A stretch of 64,000 bases of DNA from Orychophragmus violaceus (GCA_030180135.1 CM058236.1:60787728-60851727); one strand, 5' to 3'. Positions 34,261 through 45,677 are shown, counted from the first letter of the stretch. Program-made: numbers and translations. The notes: generated from the letters alone by a model not told the origin.

Positions 34261-34516
34261 TAGGCATGGGCATTCGGGTTTTTGGATTGGACCCCTTCAG
34301 ATTTTGGGTCCAACAGTATATGAATATATGACCCATTTAAGTACCCGTTTAATTTCGGGTCGGATCCGGGTAGTTTCAGGTAAGACCTGAGCTGTATTCG
34401 CAGGTCTTCGATCTTCATACCCAACATGTTCATTTACATGGATCCAGACCCGACCCGAATTTTTTGGGTCGGTTCCGGGTCAAATCCTCGAGTCCGGCTA
34501 AAAATTATCAAGCCTA
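34261..34516. mobile_element. hAT-type MITE with 8-bp TSD
   Basis: A 256-bp insertion flanked by GTCACATG on both sides (34253-34260 and 34517-34524). The ends are short imperfect inverted repeats (TAGGCATGG and, on the other strand, TAGGCTTG). The interior is rich in CGGGTC/GACCCG words able to fold back. An 8-bp duplication and short inverted ends are diagnostic of the hAT superfamily. It has no coding capacity. Confidence 0.85.
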
Positions 34517-34557
34517 GTCACATGAACGGATGTACTCCATATTGACTTCATGATTTT

Positions 34558-34812
34558 TCAAAAGCTTTCTAATGTAGTAGAAATATTTAAAAGGAATATG
34601 CTTTGTTTTGTCACTCTTGATATAAATTTCTTTGAGTTGGTGACACATGCGTAGTTATCTTCCAACAACTTTGTTGATTCTTTTTTATAACTATTCTTCT
34701 TGCTTTTTGAATGTGATGAGTTATCAAGATCAGCCATACACATTCATTACATGTTTCGTGAAGTGCAATAGTTTCTTCATGTTTTGAAGAAGTAGCAACC
34801 AAAGATTTATTT
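34558..34812 (-). pseudogene. Copia RNase H fragment
   Basis: Minus-strand translation: MVATSSKHEETIALHETCNE, then CVWLILITHHIQKA and, in another frame, TKLLEDNYACVTNSK, as in copia RNase H. About 80 residues with frame changes and no LTRs nearby. At 34813-34821 it joins gypsy gag sequence, so this is a junction of two unrelated element pieces. Confidence 0.65.
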
Positions 34813-34820
34813 TGGGAACG

Positions 34821-35465
34821 CTAAGAGATTGTAGTTTTGCCAATTATATAAATATATCCGGTTAGCGGTAGAGCTTTATAGAGAGCAGTTCCGCATTGGT
34901 TCTCCACAAATTGTGGGCAATATCCGGCATCCTTTTCCTCCGCCGAGAAATGAGCTCGGCCCATTGCGATTGTGAATGCAGTCATGAAATGACATGAATC
35001 CGTCGTTCTGTAGTCATAGGTCGGGAATTTGATCTTATCGAGGTGTTGAACCTTCGTATGGCCGTCAATGGAGTTTTTTTGGGTTTGCTTCAGTATGCGA
35101 TCAATTTCTAGTGCTGATCTGGCTACCCAATGGACCTTTGAGTTGAAGTCTTGGATTCGGCTCATTATCGTGGTGATTTGAGGGTTTGGGGTCGTTGTCG
35201 AGTTAGCTAGCATGTCTTGCGGTGATCAGGTTGGATGGCTACTTGAGTGTCCTGAAAGTCTCTCGGGAAACAATCGTCTGAACGGAGGTGTCATCTGTCC
35301 TGGGTTATTTTCGGCACCATAAATCCTTAACGGACTGTGATGGTGTCTTAGAACGTGGCTTGTTGAGCGGCGAGCATGTTGATTTGTTCGCTTGTGATCC
35401 AATCCATCATGTCCATCTGATTCAAGAGCGTCTAGCGCATCCTTTTTGTTGTACTTTGACCTCAT
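34821..35465 (-). pseudogene. Ty3/gypsy gag fragment
   Basis: Minus strand: HLDKIKFPTYDYRTTDSCHF, MTAFTIAMGRAHFSAEE, RDAG-type YCPQFVENQ, typical of gypsy gag. An upstream part (from 35465) is in a second frame, separated near 35214-35226. There is no downstream pol and no LTR of its own, so it is debris. Confidence 0.7.
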
Positions 35466-35488
35466 GTCCTGGTTGCAAGTATCGCCAT

Positions 35489-36629
35489 TGATATATCATG
35501 GTATTCTGGGTTTTTAACCATGATATGTGTGTATATAGAGTTTTTTATCTGGTTTTTCGAGTCTATCGAGTCATTTACAGGTTAGCACGTGATTGGAGCT
35601 TAATTGGAAATTTTGGAATTATTCAAGAGCTTGATGCAGGAAGTCGAAGTTGGAGCCTTGATACGACACTGGTGTCGTCCGTCCGGTCGACACCAACTCT
35701 GAAGGAGGCTTCCCACGCGATTTTAAAATATATTTTCAAGAATTTTAAAAGGGCTCAGAAGTTTCACTATCCATGTATGTGTTTAGACTATTAATTATGT
35801 TTTAGAAGAGTTTATATTTATCTTTGTTTTTGCTTTGGATATTGAGAGATATTGAGAGCTTGTGGCTAATCTGCTACTATATAACCTTTTAGAGAGGATT
35901 TCGATCCCCCTTATTTATCTATTCAATCTTATCATTTTTCTATTCATCATGTGTTGTTTAATCATCAATATCTCTGAGTAGTTTATCTTGTTAGATTTAG
36001 GGATTCTCGTTAGATATTTCTTGCTTTATTAGGTTATCTAGTTAATTAGGATTCACCATCTAATAGTTCATCATCTAAGTTGTTCTTAAAGCTAATTCTA
36101 CACTGATCACCTAGAACTTAGATCTTAGAATAATTGATTAGCGTGAGAGTGTGGTTAATAATCGGAAAAGAACTTAGAGTGAACAATTTAACTAATCACA
36201 AAGAGATTTGGTTTATGAAAATTGTTAACGAATGAACTTGAATTTATTGCATGTTTAAAATTCTAGAATCACAAAGAGAATCGAATATTTAGGTTGCTAG
36301 ACATAGATAATAATTACAACGAAAGTTGAATTAATATAATTTTTTGTTTCGAGTTCATGAACATGTCTTAATATGAATTCTAATTGACCAATGTCATGCT
36401 CTGTGTGATTTCCTGAGAACTTCCCTAAATCGGATGCCTTAATCCATTGAATCTACACTTTATTTTTATCGCATTGTTTACTGCTTTCCACCATTTTATC
36501 TGCTTAGTTCTAATCTAAAACAAATAGTTTATTGGTAATCTGAGGTTCTTTGTTTGATATCTTAAGTACTACGACAACCTTGTTGTATACTTTCAGTCAA
36601 GAATTAGGGATTAAACTTTGACATATTAG
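35489..36629 (+). repeat. Solo LTR, Athila type
   Basis: It starts TGATATATCATGG like the LTRs at 53954, 56678 and 61968 and shares their landmarks: CATGATATGTGTG, GTCATTTACAGG, GATTTCGATCCCC, the GATCACCTAGAA/TAGATCTTAG block, GATTTCCTGAGAAC, and a close after TAGGGATTAAACTTGACATA-like sequence. No primer site (TGGCGCC) follows and no polypurine tract precedes it, so it is a solo LTR. The right end is approximate and no target duplication was found. Confidence 0.7.
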
Positions 36630-37498
36630 ATGTGTTTGTTGAACGTCTTGTCCTTGCAGTAGCGGCTGCTTCTTTTGAGCATGTTTGTCCCTCGACGAGC
36701 GTCGATTTGGGGCATTTTGTTCGTCACAGAGTGCCATGTTGAATATGACTTGGTCTCTCATGGATGTCGTGTTGGGGAGAATTCATTTATCTCACGGCGG
36801 TGCGTTGAGCTGGATCTGTCCCTCTTTGTCTCCTTGATTATTTGGTGTGTCGATCTCTCCTTTTCCTCGCGGTAGTGTTGGTGGTTCTGTCACTGCCGAG
36901 CTTGCTTTTGTGTAAAAAGATACTCAACGTCTCCACATAGGACACCAATTCTTAAAGATGAACCTTCATAAAAAACTAATTAGGTAATTAATCGAGATTT
37001 GGATTAAGAATTTCATAGATTAAAGGATGGCAAGACAACCGCAGAAGGATCGGAAAAGGTAATCGTTTTATTAAGTTTAGTTTTCGATTTGGAATGGTCA
37101 AGATCTCTGCTCTGGAGTAAATAAAGTACAAGCTGATATTTTCTCGCACAGAAAAATATATTTATATCAGAAGAAGTAAGTCAGAATCCTAAATTCTCTC
37201 TGACGCAAATAATGTTAAATCTAGATATTTTTGAATTTTTCTTCATTTTTGAAAATTTGTCTTTATCTTATTTTTCTTTTATATGATTAACGTTTTAATC
37301 ACATATTTTTTCATGTCGATAAGGATGTCCTCATATAGACTTCACCGTGATATGCCACACTTCTCCTTATTGAACTTGAGTTTGATGAATTGATTTTTTG
37401 TTGGACTGAACTTTAGAAAAGATGCTAAATTCATCTCCAACAATTTGTAGTCGAAGTAACGCATTAGAAAGGTTTCACTTGTTGCTGAAGGAGGAATT
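36630..37498 (+). other. Unassigned stretch ending in a copia-like polypurine tract
   Basis: 36630-36900 contains short frames with no recognisable family. 36930-37370 is AT-rich noncoding. 37380-37498 resembles the last part of a copia internal region and ends GAAGGAGGAATT, a polypurine tract just before an LTR. Confidence 0.35.
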
Positions 37499-37950
37499 TG
37501 TTGGGATGTTGATTAAAAACCGAAATTAAATTGATATTGGGTCGGTATATAAAATTAGTTGAGCCGGTTCTGTTGAATGGTGAACCTCAAAAGACAAATC
37601 AAAGAAGACGTTGGAAGACTCTAGATATGCGAGAGGGTTTGCCGTTATATAAAGTAAGAAACCACCCACCGAGTGTCTATTTACTCATTTCTTTTTCGTC
37701 TTCCTCTCCAAGTCTTCTTCTTCAGCTTTCGTAGACGAAATGAGTTAAGCTACTGTGAGAAAGCTTCATTGTGTAACCTTGACCACACAGTAGATTTTCA
37801 GAACCCTCTGGCCCAGATGTAGGAATGCTCATCCTAAAGCTCTGAACTTGTTTTAATCCTGAAATCAAGAGAGTGCATTTGAGATTTTTCGTAAAATATT
37901 TTGAGTGAATGGTTATCAGGTTATAACAATCCTAGAGTAAAAACCTTCAG
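37499..37950 (+). repeat. Copia-type 3' LTR directly upstream of CLPB4 copy 2
   Basis: It starts TGTTGGGATGTTGATT after a polypurine tract. A TATA box (TTATATAAAG, about 37645-37654) is followed by a CT-rich leader. Its end is set near AAACCTTCA (about 37950), only some 14 bp before the CLPB4 start codon. No second LTR copy is in the window, so the end is inferred. Confidence 0.55.
37645..37654 (+). promoter_or_regulatory. TATA box of the LTR upstream of CLPB4 copy 2
   Basis: TTATATAAAG lies about 310 bp before the ATG at 37964. No other good TATA box lies between it and the ATG. Copy 1 has a different upstream sequence with its own TATA box about 45 bp before the ATG. Confidence 0.45.
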
Positions 37951-37963
37951 GTGTACCAAATCC

Positions 37964-40900
37964 ATGGCGTCGAGGAGATTGTCCAAGTCTGTTTCTGCAA
38001 CCATAAAGGCTCACAATGCTTTTCCGAGACCTTCTTTCCTCCTCCATTCTCGCGCTCTCTCTGCCTCTCCGCTCTTCAGCTCGCGTTCCTTTCTTTTCCG
38101 GCCAAATTCCTTCATCGGAGTTTCAGGAAACGGCTTCCTTTCCGTCACTCGAGCCGCTACTCATGGCCAAATGTTACCCCTTTGTCTCCATATCCATTCT
38201 CCTTGCCGCTTCTCGGTTATGGCAGATGAGGTTCGTGTTTTACTGTTTATTGTGTCATCAACTCGATTTTCATTGGTTTCTCTTTTGGCAAGGCTTTTCC
38301 TTTGTTGATTTTCAGGAGAAAGTTGGAATCTTTCGTCTTGATTCTTATTAACTCATTGCATTAGCTTCCGATCATGTGTATTCGTTGTGCTTCGATAGTG
38401 AGAAAGAATGTTACTTTGTCTGTTCTTTTTATTTTTCGGTATATACGGAGATAACTTGGGAAGAGATTCTCATTTCTCAGTACCTATGAAACAACAAATC
38501 ATTGAATCCGAACACTTGATGAAGGCTCTTCTTTCTGTAGGCTAAGAAATATGGGTATACGGAGATGGCTTGGGATGGGGTTCGCCATTCCGCATATGCA
38601 GCTGATATTACGAAACAAAAAACCCTCGAATCCGAGCACCTGATGAAAGCTCTTCTGAAGCAAAAAGACGGCATGGCCATGCAAATATTTGCAAAGGCTG
38701 GAATCGACAAGAGCTCTGCTCTGCAGGCTACAGACGACTTCATATCTACACAAACAATGGTAACATGTTTTTCTTGCCTCCCCTTATTTCTAATTAGGCT
38801 AACTTGACTCAGTTTGATTTATTGTGACCAGGAAGATAGAGATGATACCAGCAGTCAGACGTTAGGGTCATCTATATTAAATAATTGGTTTGGTGTACTA
38901 CCAAAACCACAACCGAAGGTGTTGCAGCTAACTTGTTTTGTGCATCTGAAGCTCCCCCTTATTTCTCACTAGGCTAAACTAACTTGAATCAACTCAATTT
39001 TTCGGCAGGTTACAGTGATAGGGTCATCTTTTAAGTTTATATTAGAAGACGCAGAGAGGTACAAGAAAGAGTGTGAAGATGATTATGTGTCGGTCGAACA
39101 CCTTCTGATGGCCTTTTATTCAGATAAAAGGTTTGGACAAGAATTTTACAAGACCCTAAAACTTGATGAGGAAGCCCTGAGGGAAGCTATTAAAGGTGTC
39201 TGTGTTAGCCAACCTGCGACTGATCAAAGTAAGCTATTAAACATATGCGACTTGAAGGCTATGAAATTTAATTTCATTAAAGACTGTTGTTTTTCAAGCT
39301 TACAAAAGATGGTATCTCTTATTGAATGTTCTGTTTCAATGACTTTCGCCTATCAGGTAAAGCTACACATGTAGATCCTAAAGGAGAATATAAAGCACTT
39401 AGAAAGTATGGAAATGATTTAACTGAGATGGCTAGAGGAGGAAAACTGGATCCTGTCATTGGACGGAATGATGAAATTCGACGTTGCATCCAGATATTAT
39501 GCAGGAGAACAAAAAGCAATCCTGTTATCGTTGGTGAACCTGGTGTAGGGAAAACTTCAATTGCAGAGGGGTAAGCTTGCAACTATATCCCTGAAAACTT
39601 ATGATTTTGCTTACTAGAGGGATTTTAATCTTTTCAGCTTGGCCCAACGGATTGTAAGAGGGGATGTCCCTGAACCTCTCATGAATCGGAAGGTTATTTC
39701 CCTTTTTGTTTTTGCCTTAGTTTATTAATTGGTTTACCTTTCCTCAAAAGGAAAATTTTAACATGCTTGGCTTGGTTGATTTATCATGTAGTTGATATCT
39801 CTCGACATGGGTTCACTGCTTGCTGGTGCCAAATTTCGAGGAGATTTTGAGGAAAGGTTGAAAGCAGTACTGAAGGATGTAACTGATTCCAATGGGCAGA
39901 CAATCTTGTTCATTGATGAAATCCATACTCTTGTTGGTGCAGGTGCCCATCATATCTTCTGCCCAGGATGTGGAAATATTTGGATCTATTAAGTTTACTT
40001 GTCCATCATATCTTCTGCCTTACACTAAAGTTTTGTTGCTGCTAGGATGAAACTAATGAACTGGCTAATGTTATTTCCCTCGTGTAGGAGCTGCTCATGG
40101 AGGAATGAATGCGAGCAACCTCTTGAAACCAATGCTTGGACGAGGTGAACTGAGATGCATTGGTGCTACTACATTAACTGAGTACCGCAAATACATAGAG
40201 AAAGATCCAGCACTGGTGCGTAGGTTTCAGCAAGTGTTCTTCGACCAGCCATCTGTTGAAGATACCATCTCGATTCTTCGTGGGTTAAGAGAGCAGTACG
40301 AGTTACACCATGGTGTTAAGATATCAGATAGTTCCCTTGTTTCAGCAGCTGTTCTGTCAGACCGCTACATCACTGAACGCTTCCTGCCAGACAAAGGTAT
40401 AAACTTGCAGCTTCCCGCAATTCTTTAATAGTTTTTGTTGGCTAAAAGTGTTGATCCTGTTTCAGCTATTGATCTTATTGACGAAGCTGCTGCAACGCTG
40501 AAGATGGAGATCAATTCTAAACCCTTAAAATTCGATGAAATTGACAGAGCTGTGATCACACTGGAGATAGAAAAGCTTTCTTTGAAAAAGGACACTGACA
40601 AAGCTTCTAAAGAACGGCTACAGAAGATTGAGAATGATTTGACTAACCTCAAGGACAAACAGAAAGAACTCAGTGAGCAATGGGAGCAAGCTAAGAGCAA
40701 TCTCATGAATCTCCGAGAGTCTGGACAGTCACTAGTCCGAGAAGAGGTAACTGATCTTGACATAGCAGAGATAGTAAGCAAGTGGACTGGTATTCCACTA
40801 TCGAACCTTCAGCAATCAGAGAGAGAAAAGCTGGTCGTGTTGGAACAAATGCTCCAAAAGAGAGTTGTTGGTCAAGACAAGGCTGTAGAATCAATAGCAG

Positions 40901-41987
40901 ATGCTATCCGTTGTTCAAAAGCTGGTCTTTCTGATCCTAACCGCCCAATAGCTAGTTTTATGTTCATGGGTCCAACAGGTGTTGGTAAAACCGAGCTTGC
41001 CAAGGCCCTGGCCGGATACCTTTTCAACACTGAAAACGCAATAGTGAGGATAGATATGAGTGAGTACATGGAAAAATCCTCAGTCACACGTCTCGTTGGT
41101 GCACCTCCTGGCTTGGTAGGCTATGAAGAAGGTGGCCAATTAACTGAAGCTGTTCGCAGGACACCGTATTCGGTGGTTCTGTTTGATGAGATAGAGAAAG
41201 CTCATCCTGACGTCTTAAATATCTTGCTACAGCTACTAGACGATGGAAGAATTACTGATTCTCAAAGGAGGACAGTAAGTTTCAGAAACTGCTTTGTAAT
41301 AATGACGTCTAATATAGGATCTCACTGCATACTTGAGACTCTTGGCAACAATGAAGATAACAAAGAAGCAGTTTATGAGGTGATGAAGCGACAAGTTGTG
41401 GAGTTAGCAAGACAAACCTTCAGTCCAGAGTTCATGAATAGAATTGACGAATACATAGTGTTCCAGCCTTTGGATTCAAAAGATATCTCTAAAATCGTGG
41501 AGTTTCAGGTAATTACGCAATTTTGTTTTCAGGATCTTTATTCTTCAATGATTAGTTTGTCTAAACATACTTTGTGCCCATTGGTTTATAATATCCACCT
41601 TTCTTGTTAGTTTATAGGCCTAGGCTATTCGGTTTTTCCTTTGGTTTTGTTCAGCTGTACTGAGTTTGGTTTGGTTGAATGTATCGTTACCATTTGGTGG
41701 TGCAGATGAGGCGTGTGAAGGATATGTTGGAACAAAAGAAAATAAGACTCGAGTACACAAAAGAAGCGTTGGATCTACTTGCTCAGCTTGGGTTTGACCC
41801 CAACAATGGGGCAAGACCGGTGAAGAGAGTGATTCAAGATATTGTGAAGAAGGAGATTTCCTTTAAACTTTTGAAGGGAGAATTTGCAGAGAAAGACACT
41901 ATTCTGCTCGATGTTGACCAGACAAACAACAAACTGGTCATCAAGAAGCTCGAGAATAATGCTCATGTTGTAGAAATGGCCGCTTGA
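37964..41987 (+). CDS. CLPB4: CLPB4-like mitochondrial Hsp100 disaggregase, copy 2, shortened middle domain
   Basis: Nine exons: 37964-38230, 38541-38759, 39009-39228, 39357-39570, 39638-39692, 39792-39942, 40088-40396, 40466-41508, 41706-41987. All phases agree, giving 920 codons including the stop. Domains: transit peptide (MASRRLSKSVSATIKAHN); N domain (ESEHLMKALLKQKDGM; VSVEHLLMAFYSDKRF); AAA1 with Walker A GEPGVGKTS, Walker B TILFIDEIHT and ALVRRFQQ; a middle coiled coil; AAA2 with Walker A GPTGVGKTE, Walker B VVLFDEIEKA and FMNRIDEY. ClpB proteins thread aggregated proteins through the ring pore with Hsp70 help. Oddities: against copy 1 the middle domain lacks about 46 residues plus one intron (KELSEQWEQ runs straight into AKSNLMNLRESG). 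The second pore loop is GLVG instead of GYVG (TTG at 41113-41115). DSQGRT has become DSQRRT. Arabidopsis CLPB4 is about 964 residues as I recall. It may be expressed but functionally altered. Confidence 0.82.
38438..38535 (+). pseudogene. Decayed duplicate of CLPB4 copy 2 exon 2
   Basis: TATACGGAGATAACTTGGGA, later TTGAATCCGAACACTTGATG and AAGGCTCTTCTT, repeats the start of the real exon 2 (38541-38759; TATACGGAGATGGCTTGGGA, then TCGAATCCGAGCACCTGATG). It lies in the intron just before it. Its frame has stops, so it is a partial tandem exon duplication left to decay. Confidence 0.7.
38830..38890 (+). pseudogene. Partial decayed copy of CLPB4 exon 3 start
   Basis: GTTAGGGTCATCTATATTA resembles the start of exon 3 at 39014-39045 (GATAGGGTCATCTTTTAAG). 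It lies in the intron between exons 2 and 3. Short, so only tentative. Confidence 0.35.
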
Positions 41988-43735
41988 TAACTATTTGTTT
42001 GGTTAGCGTTTATAGCTATTTGGTCTTAAGCATTTGGTGAATAATGTGCAAGGTAATTTATGGAGTTTAAGAGGACATATTTACGTTTTGAATCAAATCG
42101 TATGTTTTGTTTTAACATATTCATTATCTAAACCTTTGCATCTTTGAACCTTACTACCTCGCCTGTCTTCCACTAAAAGAGAAAATTTGAAGTTATGATA
42201 GTATTTGATTACTTAGTGCTTAATAGCCAATTACAACTTCTAGAAATCGAAAAAAAAAAAAAATCAATATTTATATAGATAGTAATGAATATCCTCACAC
42301 AAAACTTACCTTTATGAAGTGTTAAAAACACATTTATTAAATTTAAGATAGTATTAAATCAAAATACATAATATGAAAAGCCATGTGGAGTAGCGCATAA
42401 ATTTTCTATCGGAGATTTAAGTATTCGCAGACAAAGACGCAGACGCAAGTAAACTGTTCGTTTTATAGACGATGCGGTCATCTTCCATTAAATTCAGATT
42501 TTGTTTTTTAAAAATTTTGTATATTTAAAATTTTGATAAACAATGTTCATTTTTCTCATTAAAATTTGTATATTTTAAAAAAAATTATAGATTCAATATT
42601 TTATATATCCATAAGACAATTTTTGGTAAAACATTTTTTCTAAAATAAGCTATTTTGATAATAATTATAATAAAACCATAATTTTAATTAAAAAGATAAC
42701 AACCCAAGTCATAAGCAAAAAAATAAAACATAATTAATAATCAAGTCATAAGTTATAACAAACCAAACAAAGTAAAAAAATAATAACCAAGTCTTAACCG
42801 AAAATAAAAATAAAATTCAAGATATTTAATACGGTAATTGACGTCGATGTCGATTACCGTATTCATTTGTGATACTTTCACGCAAAGCTTCCATCGCTCT
42901 ATCACCGGTCGCCTCATATTAAATATGGCCACCACCACTATCATCATCATCTTCTGCTTCTCCTTCTTTATCACCATGAGCTTGATATTCTTCTCTACTT
43001 TGCCAACGTACAAAGTCACAATCCTCCCAATGTGAATATACCTAGAAAAGAACCTAGAAAAGAGTGCAAATCAAATTCGGGTCACAGCCGTTCTGTGTTC
43101 TTTCAGCTAACGAAAACCATGTTCTTCCGTCTCATATCTGGTTCGAGAAGCTAGAACAGAGTTTGTCGAAGGAACTTAGGGTATTCTTCTTCTCTTTTAT
43201 CTAAGTTTCATTCTTTGATTTGATTTGTGGAGCATTCATAAGGGCTAAGTTCGAGCATTCACCCAACCACCATTAACAACCAAATTTGAGCTCATAATGC
43301 CTCACACAACTAATTTCGACCCATTAAAACTCTATATTAGAGTTCACAACCTTAAATTTTCCTATTTCCTCAACAATTTCATCCAAAAAAACTCTCTAAT
43401 TCTCGTTTTAAAATTTTAAAATTTTGGATCTCTTGCGATTTTAGTTATTCTTGCATAAAAATGATTGGGTTTATTGGGTATTGGTGTAACTAGAAGTTTT
43501 AGACGCTTGGCGAAGGTAAAAACGAGCTCAAAACCATATTTATGTGATTTTCACAAGATCCTTCGATTTTAAGATCTGTTTCACGATTCCAGACTTCCCA
43601 TGAAACCTGGAAAATTCCTTTGAAAAAAAAAATTATCAGAGTTTACCAAAAAATCTAGAGTCCAAATTAGGGTTTGGTAGGTTTGTAATACTCAAAAAAA
43701 AAAATATAAGGGTAAATTTGTCTTTTAAAGTTTTA
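41988..43735. other. Intergenic DNA after CLPB4 copy 2
   Basis: AT-rich and without a supported gene. It contains a hairpin at 42828-42863 and GCAGACAAAGACGCAGACGC near 42428, resembling ends of hAT-type MITEs. A short frame at 42838-43035 is not recognisable. Confidence 0.45.
42828..42863. repeat. Short perfect hairpin
   Basis: AATACGGTAAT (42828-42838) and ATTACCGTATT (42853-42863) are perfect 11-bp inverted arms around a 14-base loop (TGACGTCGATGTCG) that is itself partly palindromic (GACGTC). Confidence 0.75.
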
Positions 43736-43912
43736 GCCGCAACATTTTTAGCCGGGACGCTGATTTATTCTGCGGTAAAAAAAATTGACGATTAGCCGCG
43801 ACGTCCAGACGCAGCGTTTGGCCGCAGGAGGCTGCGTCTGTCAAACGAACATAGTTTGGATGCAGCCGCAGCCGCAGCCCTCCTGTGGCTAACAAACGAA
43901 CAGACCCATTAT
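43736..43912. repeat. GC-rich GCAGCCGCAGCC element end
   Basis: Words such as GACGCAGCGTTTGGCCGCAG, GGCTGCGTCTGTC and GCAGCCGCAGCCGCAGCCC stand out in AT-rich DNA. AAACGAACA occurs twice. Similar GCGGAC words recur at 44190-44400. This looks like MITE debris, but no ends or target duplications were fixed. Confidence 0.35.
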
Positions 43913-45190
43913 GTTACTTCAGTTTTAGCAACGCGCACACAAACATAATAAAGTGTTTTGCATTTGGTAAGACGCTTGATTACAAGCAAATTGAATAAAA
44001 GCATTTATTTCATTTATAAATTCACTTGAAACATATTTTTTGGATTAATTTGTTGATCCATCCATTCTCTTGGTTCGAGAAAACAAAACATTCTCTGGTA
44101 CCCATAAAATGAAATAAAAGAAAACTAAAAAAAAAACAGGAAAGGAAGCTTCACATTTCACTCATCTCTGAGTTTGATTTTGAATGTTAGTAGCAGTTGC
44201 AGCGAACAAAACTAAGTGCGGACTAAATTACTATAATTTTGAGGCGGACACAGTTCGTTGCAGACTAAATTTAATTTGTTCATAAAAATGAATAGCATTT
44301 AATCTACAGCGGATTACTTTTATTTTTTTCAGTCTGCACCACTACATACCAAATAGTATGAATAGTAAATAAAAGCGGTCAAGACCGTTTGCGGACTAAT
44401 CCACCCTAATCTTTATTACCATTCAAAACCTTTATTTTGCATGCAATAAGAGATGCATGTTGTTTATTTATAGGAGACATAGAAACACTGATTTTTCGTT
44501 GCTATATTGGAAAAAACTAAAATCGAATATATTCTGCCTAGCTCTAAATGATGGAACATCAAACATGTCCAATCCACGGTTTGGCCACTGAAGTTCCATG
44601 GCTTTGTTACTTTCACTAAAGCCACCGAATTTTTGTAGCGAGTTCGTAGCTAACTAGCCACAGGTTTATCATAGTTTATATCATGACTACCGTAGTTAAT
44701 GTTTTGTTGTGGCAAAGTCGTCACTAACCTAATCACGGTATTTTCTTTCATGGCTAATGTTTTTTCGTAGTTTTTGTGATTTTTCGTGGTTTTTAGGTAA
44801 CCACGATTTTTCTGTGGCTAAAGAGTAACTATATGAAAAACTTTTACAAGTGAATAAGAAACAGTCTCAAATATGATTGATGGTCAATATATATCCAACC
44901 GCGATCATTTACCATCATTCAACCCAACCTCGTAGAGCATCATTAACGGGGAGAACCCAATAGAGGTTCTTAAAACTTGTAATATTATTATTTTAATTTT
45001 AGTTTAATTATATCATTTAAATTTAATTTAAAAAAATAAATGAATCAATTATATGGGTTTTTAAACAAGAACCCACAAGTTCTTAAAGAAAAAAGGGCAA
45101 ATCGCATTAATAGTACAAAAAACATGACTTGTCAAAAATATAGCATTAAGGAAGAAAAATCATAAAAATAGCACAAAAACATGTTTTGTC
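43913..45190. other. AT-rich intergenic DNA with MITE-like debris
   Basis: 44190-44400 carries GCGGACTAAAT/TGCGGACTAA words at both ends. 44560-44830 carries repeated GTGGCTAA/GCCACGA/CGTGGTTTTTAGG words, as in CACTA-like or hAT-like plant repeats. No coding sequence recognised. Confidence 0.35.
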
Positions 45191-45350
45191 ACTAAATTAG
45201 CCCTAATCCTAAATCTTAAATACTAAACCCTAAACCCTAAATACTAAACCCTAACCTTGAATAATAAACCCTAAACCCTAAATACTAAACCCTAAACCCT
45301 AAATAATAAACCATAAATCCTAAATAATTAACCCTAAACCCTAAATTATA
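45191..45350 (+). repeat. Telomere-like CCCTAAA array
   Basis: Repeats of AAACCCTAAATACTAAACCC and AATAATAAACCCTAAACCC type over about 160 bp, the plant telomere unit interleaved with AATACT/AATAAT. Confidence 0.8.
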
Positions 45351-45677
45351 TAATGCTATAAAAGTCTTTGTAATTAAAATAATGCTAAAAATGTGAATTA
45401 TTTTACTTGGTGCTATATTTATGATAAGATATGTTTTTTTGTGCTATTTTATGACTTTTCTCAAGAAAAAACCTAAACCCTTTCCTCTCTTGCTTTTTTT
45501 TTCTTTTTTATTATTATTTTATTCTTAGAACCTTTGCAAGAACTCTCCGTTAAAAAGTGAGTTAATTGCACCCACTATATTTTTATTGAAAAGTAATAGC
45601 AATTTTGTATGAACAGTACACACGCGTGAATAGTATCCATAACATGTTATTTTTGGATGGATAGTGTAAATAATATA

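Noticed and set aside
35489..36629. A full Athila element starting at this LTR
   Set aside because: No TGGCGCC primer site follows and no polypurine tract precedes, so only a solo LTR is supported.
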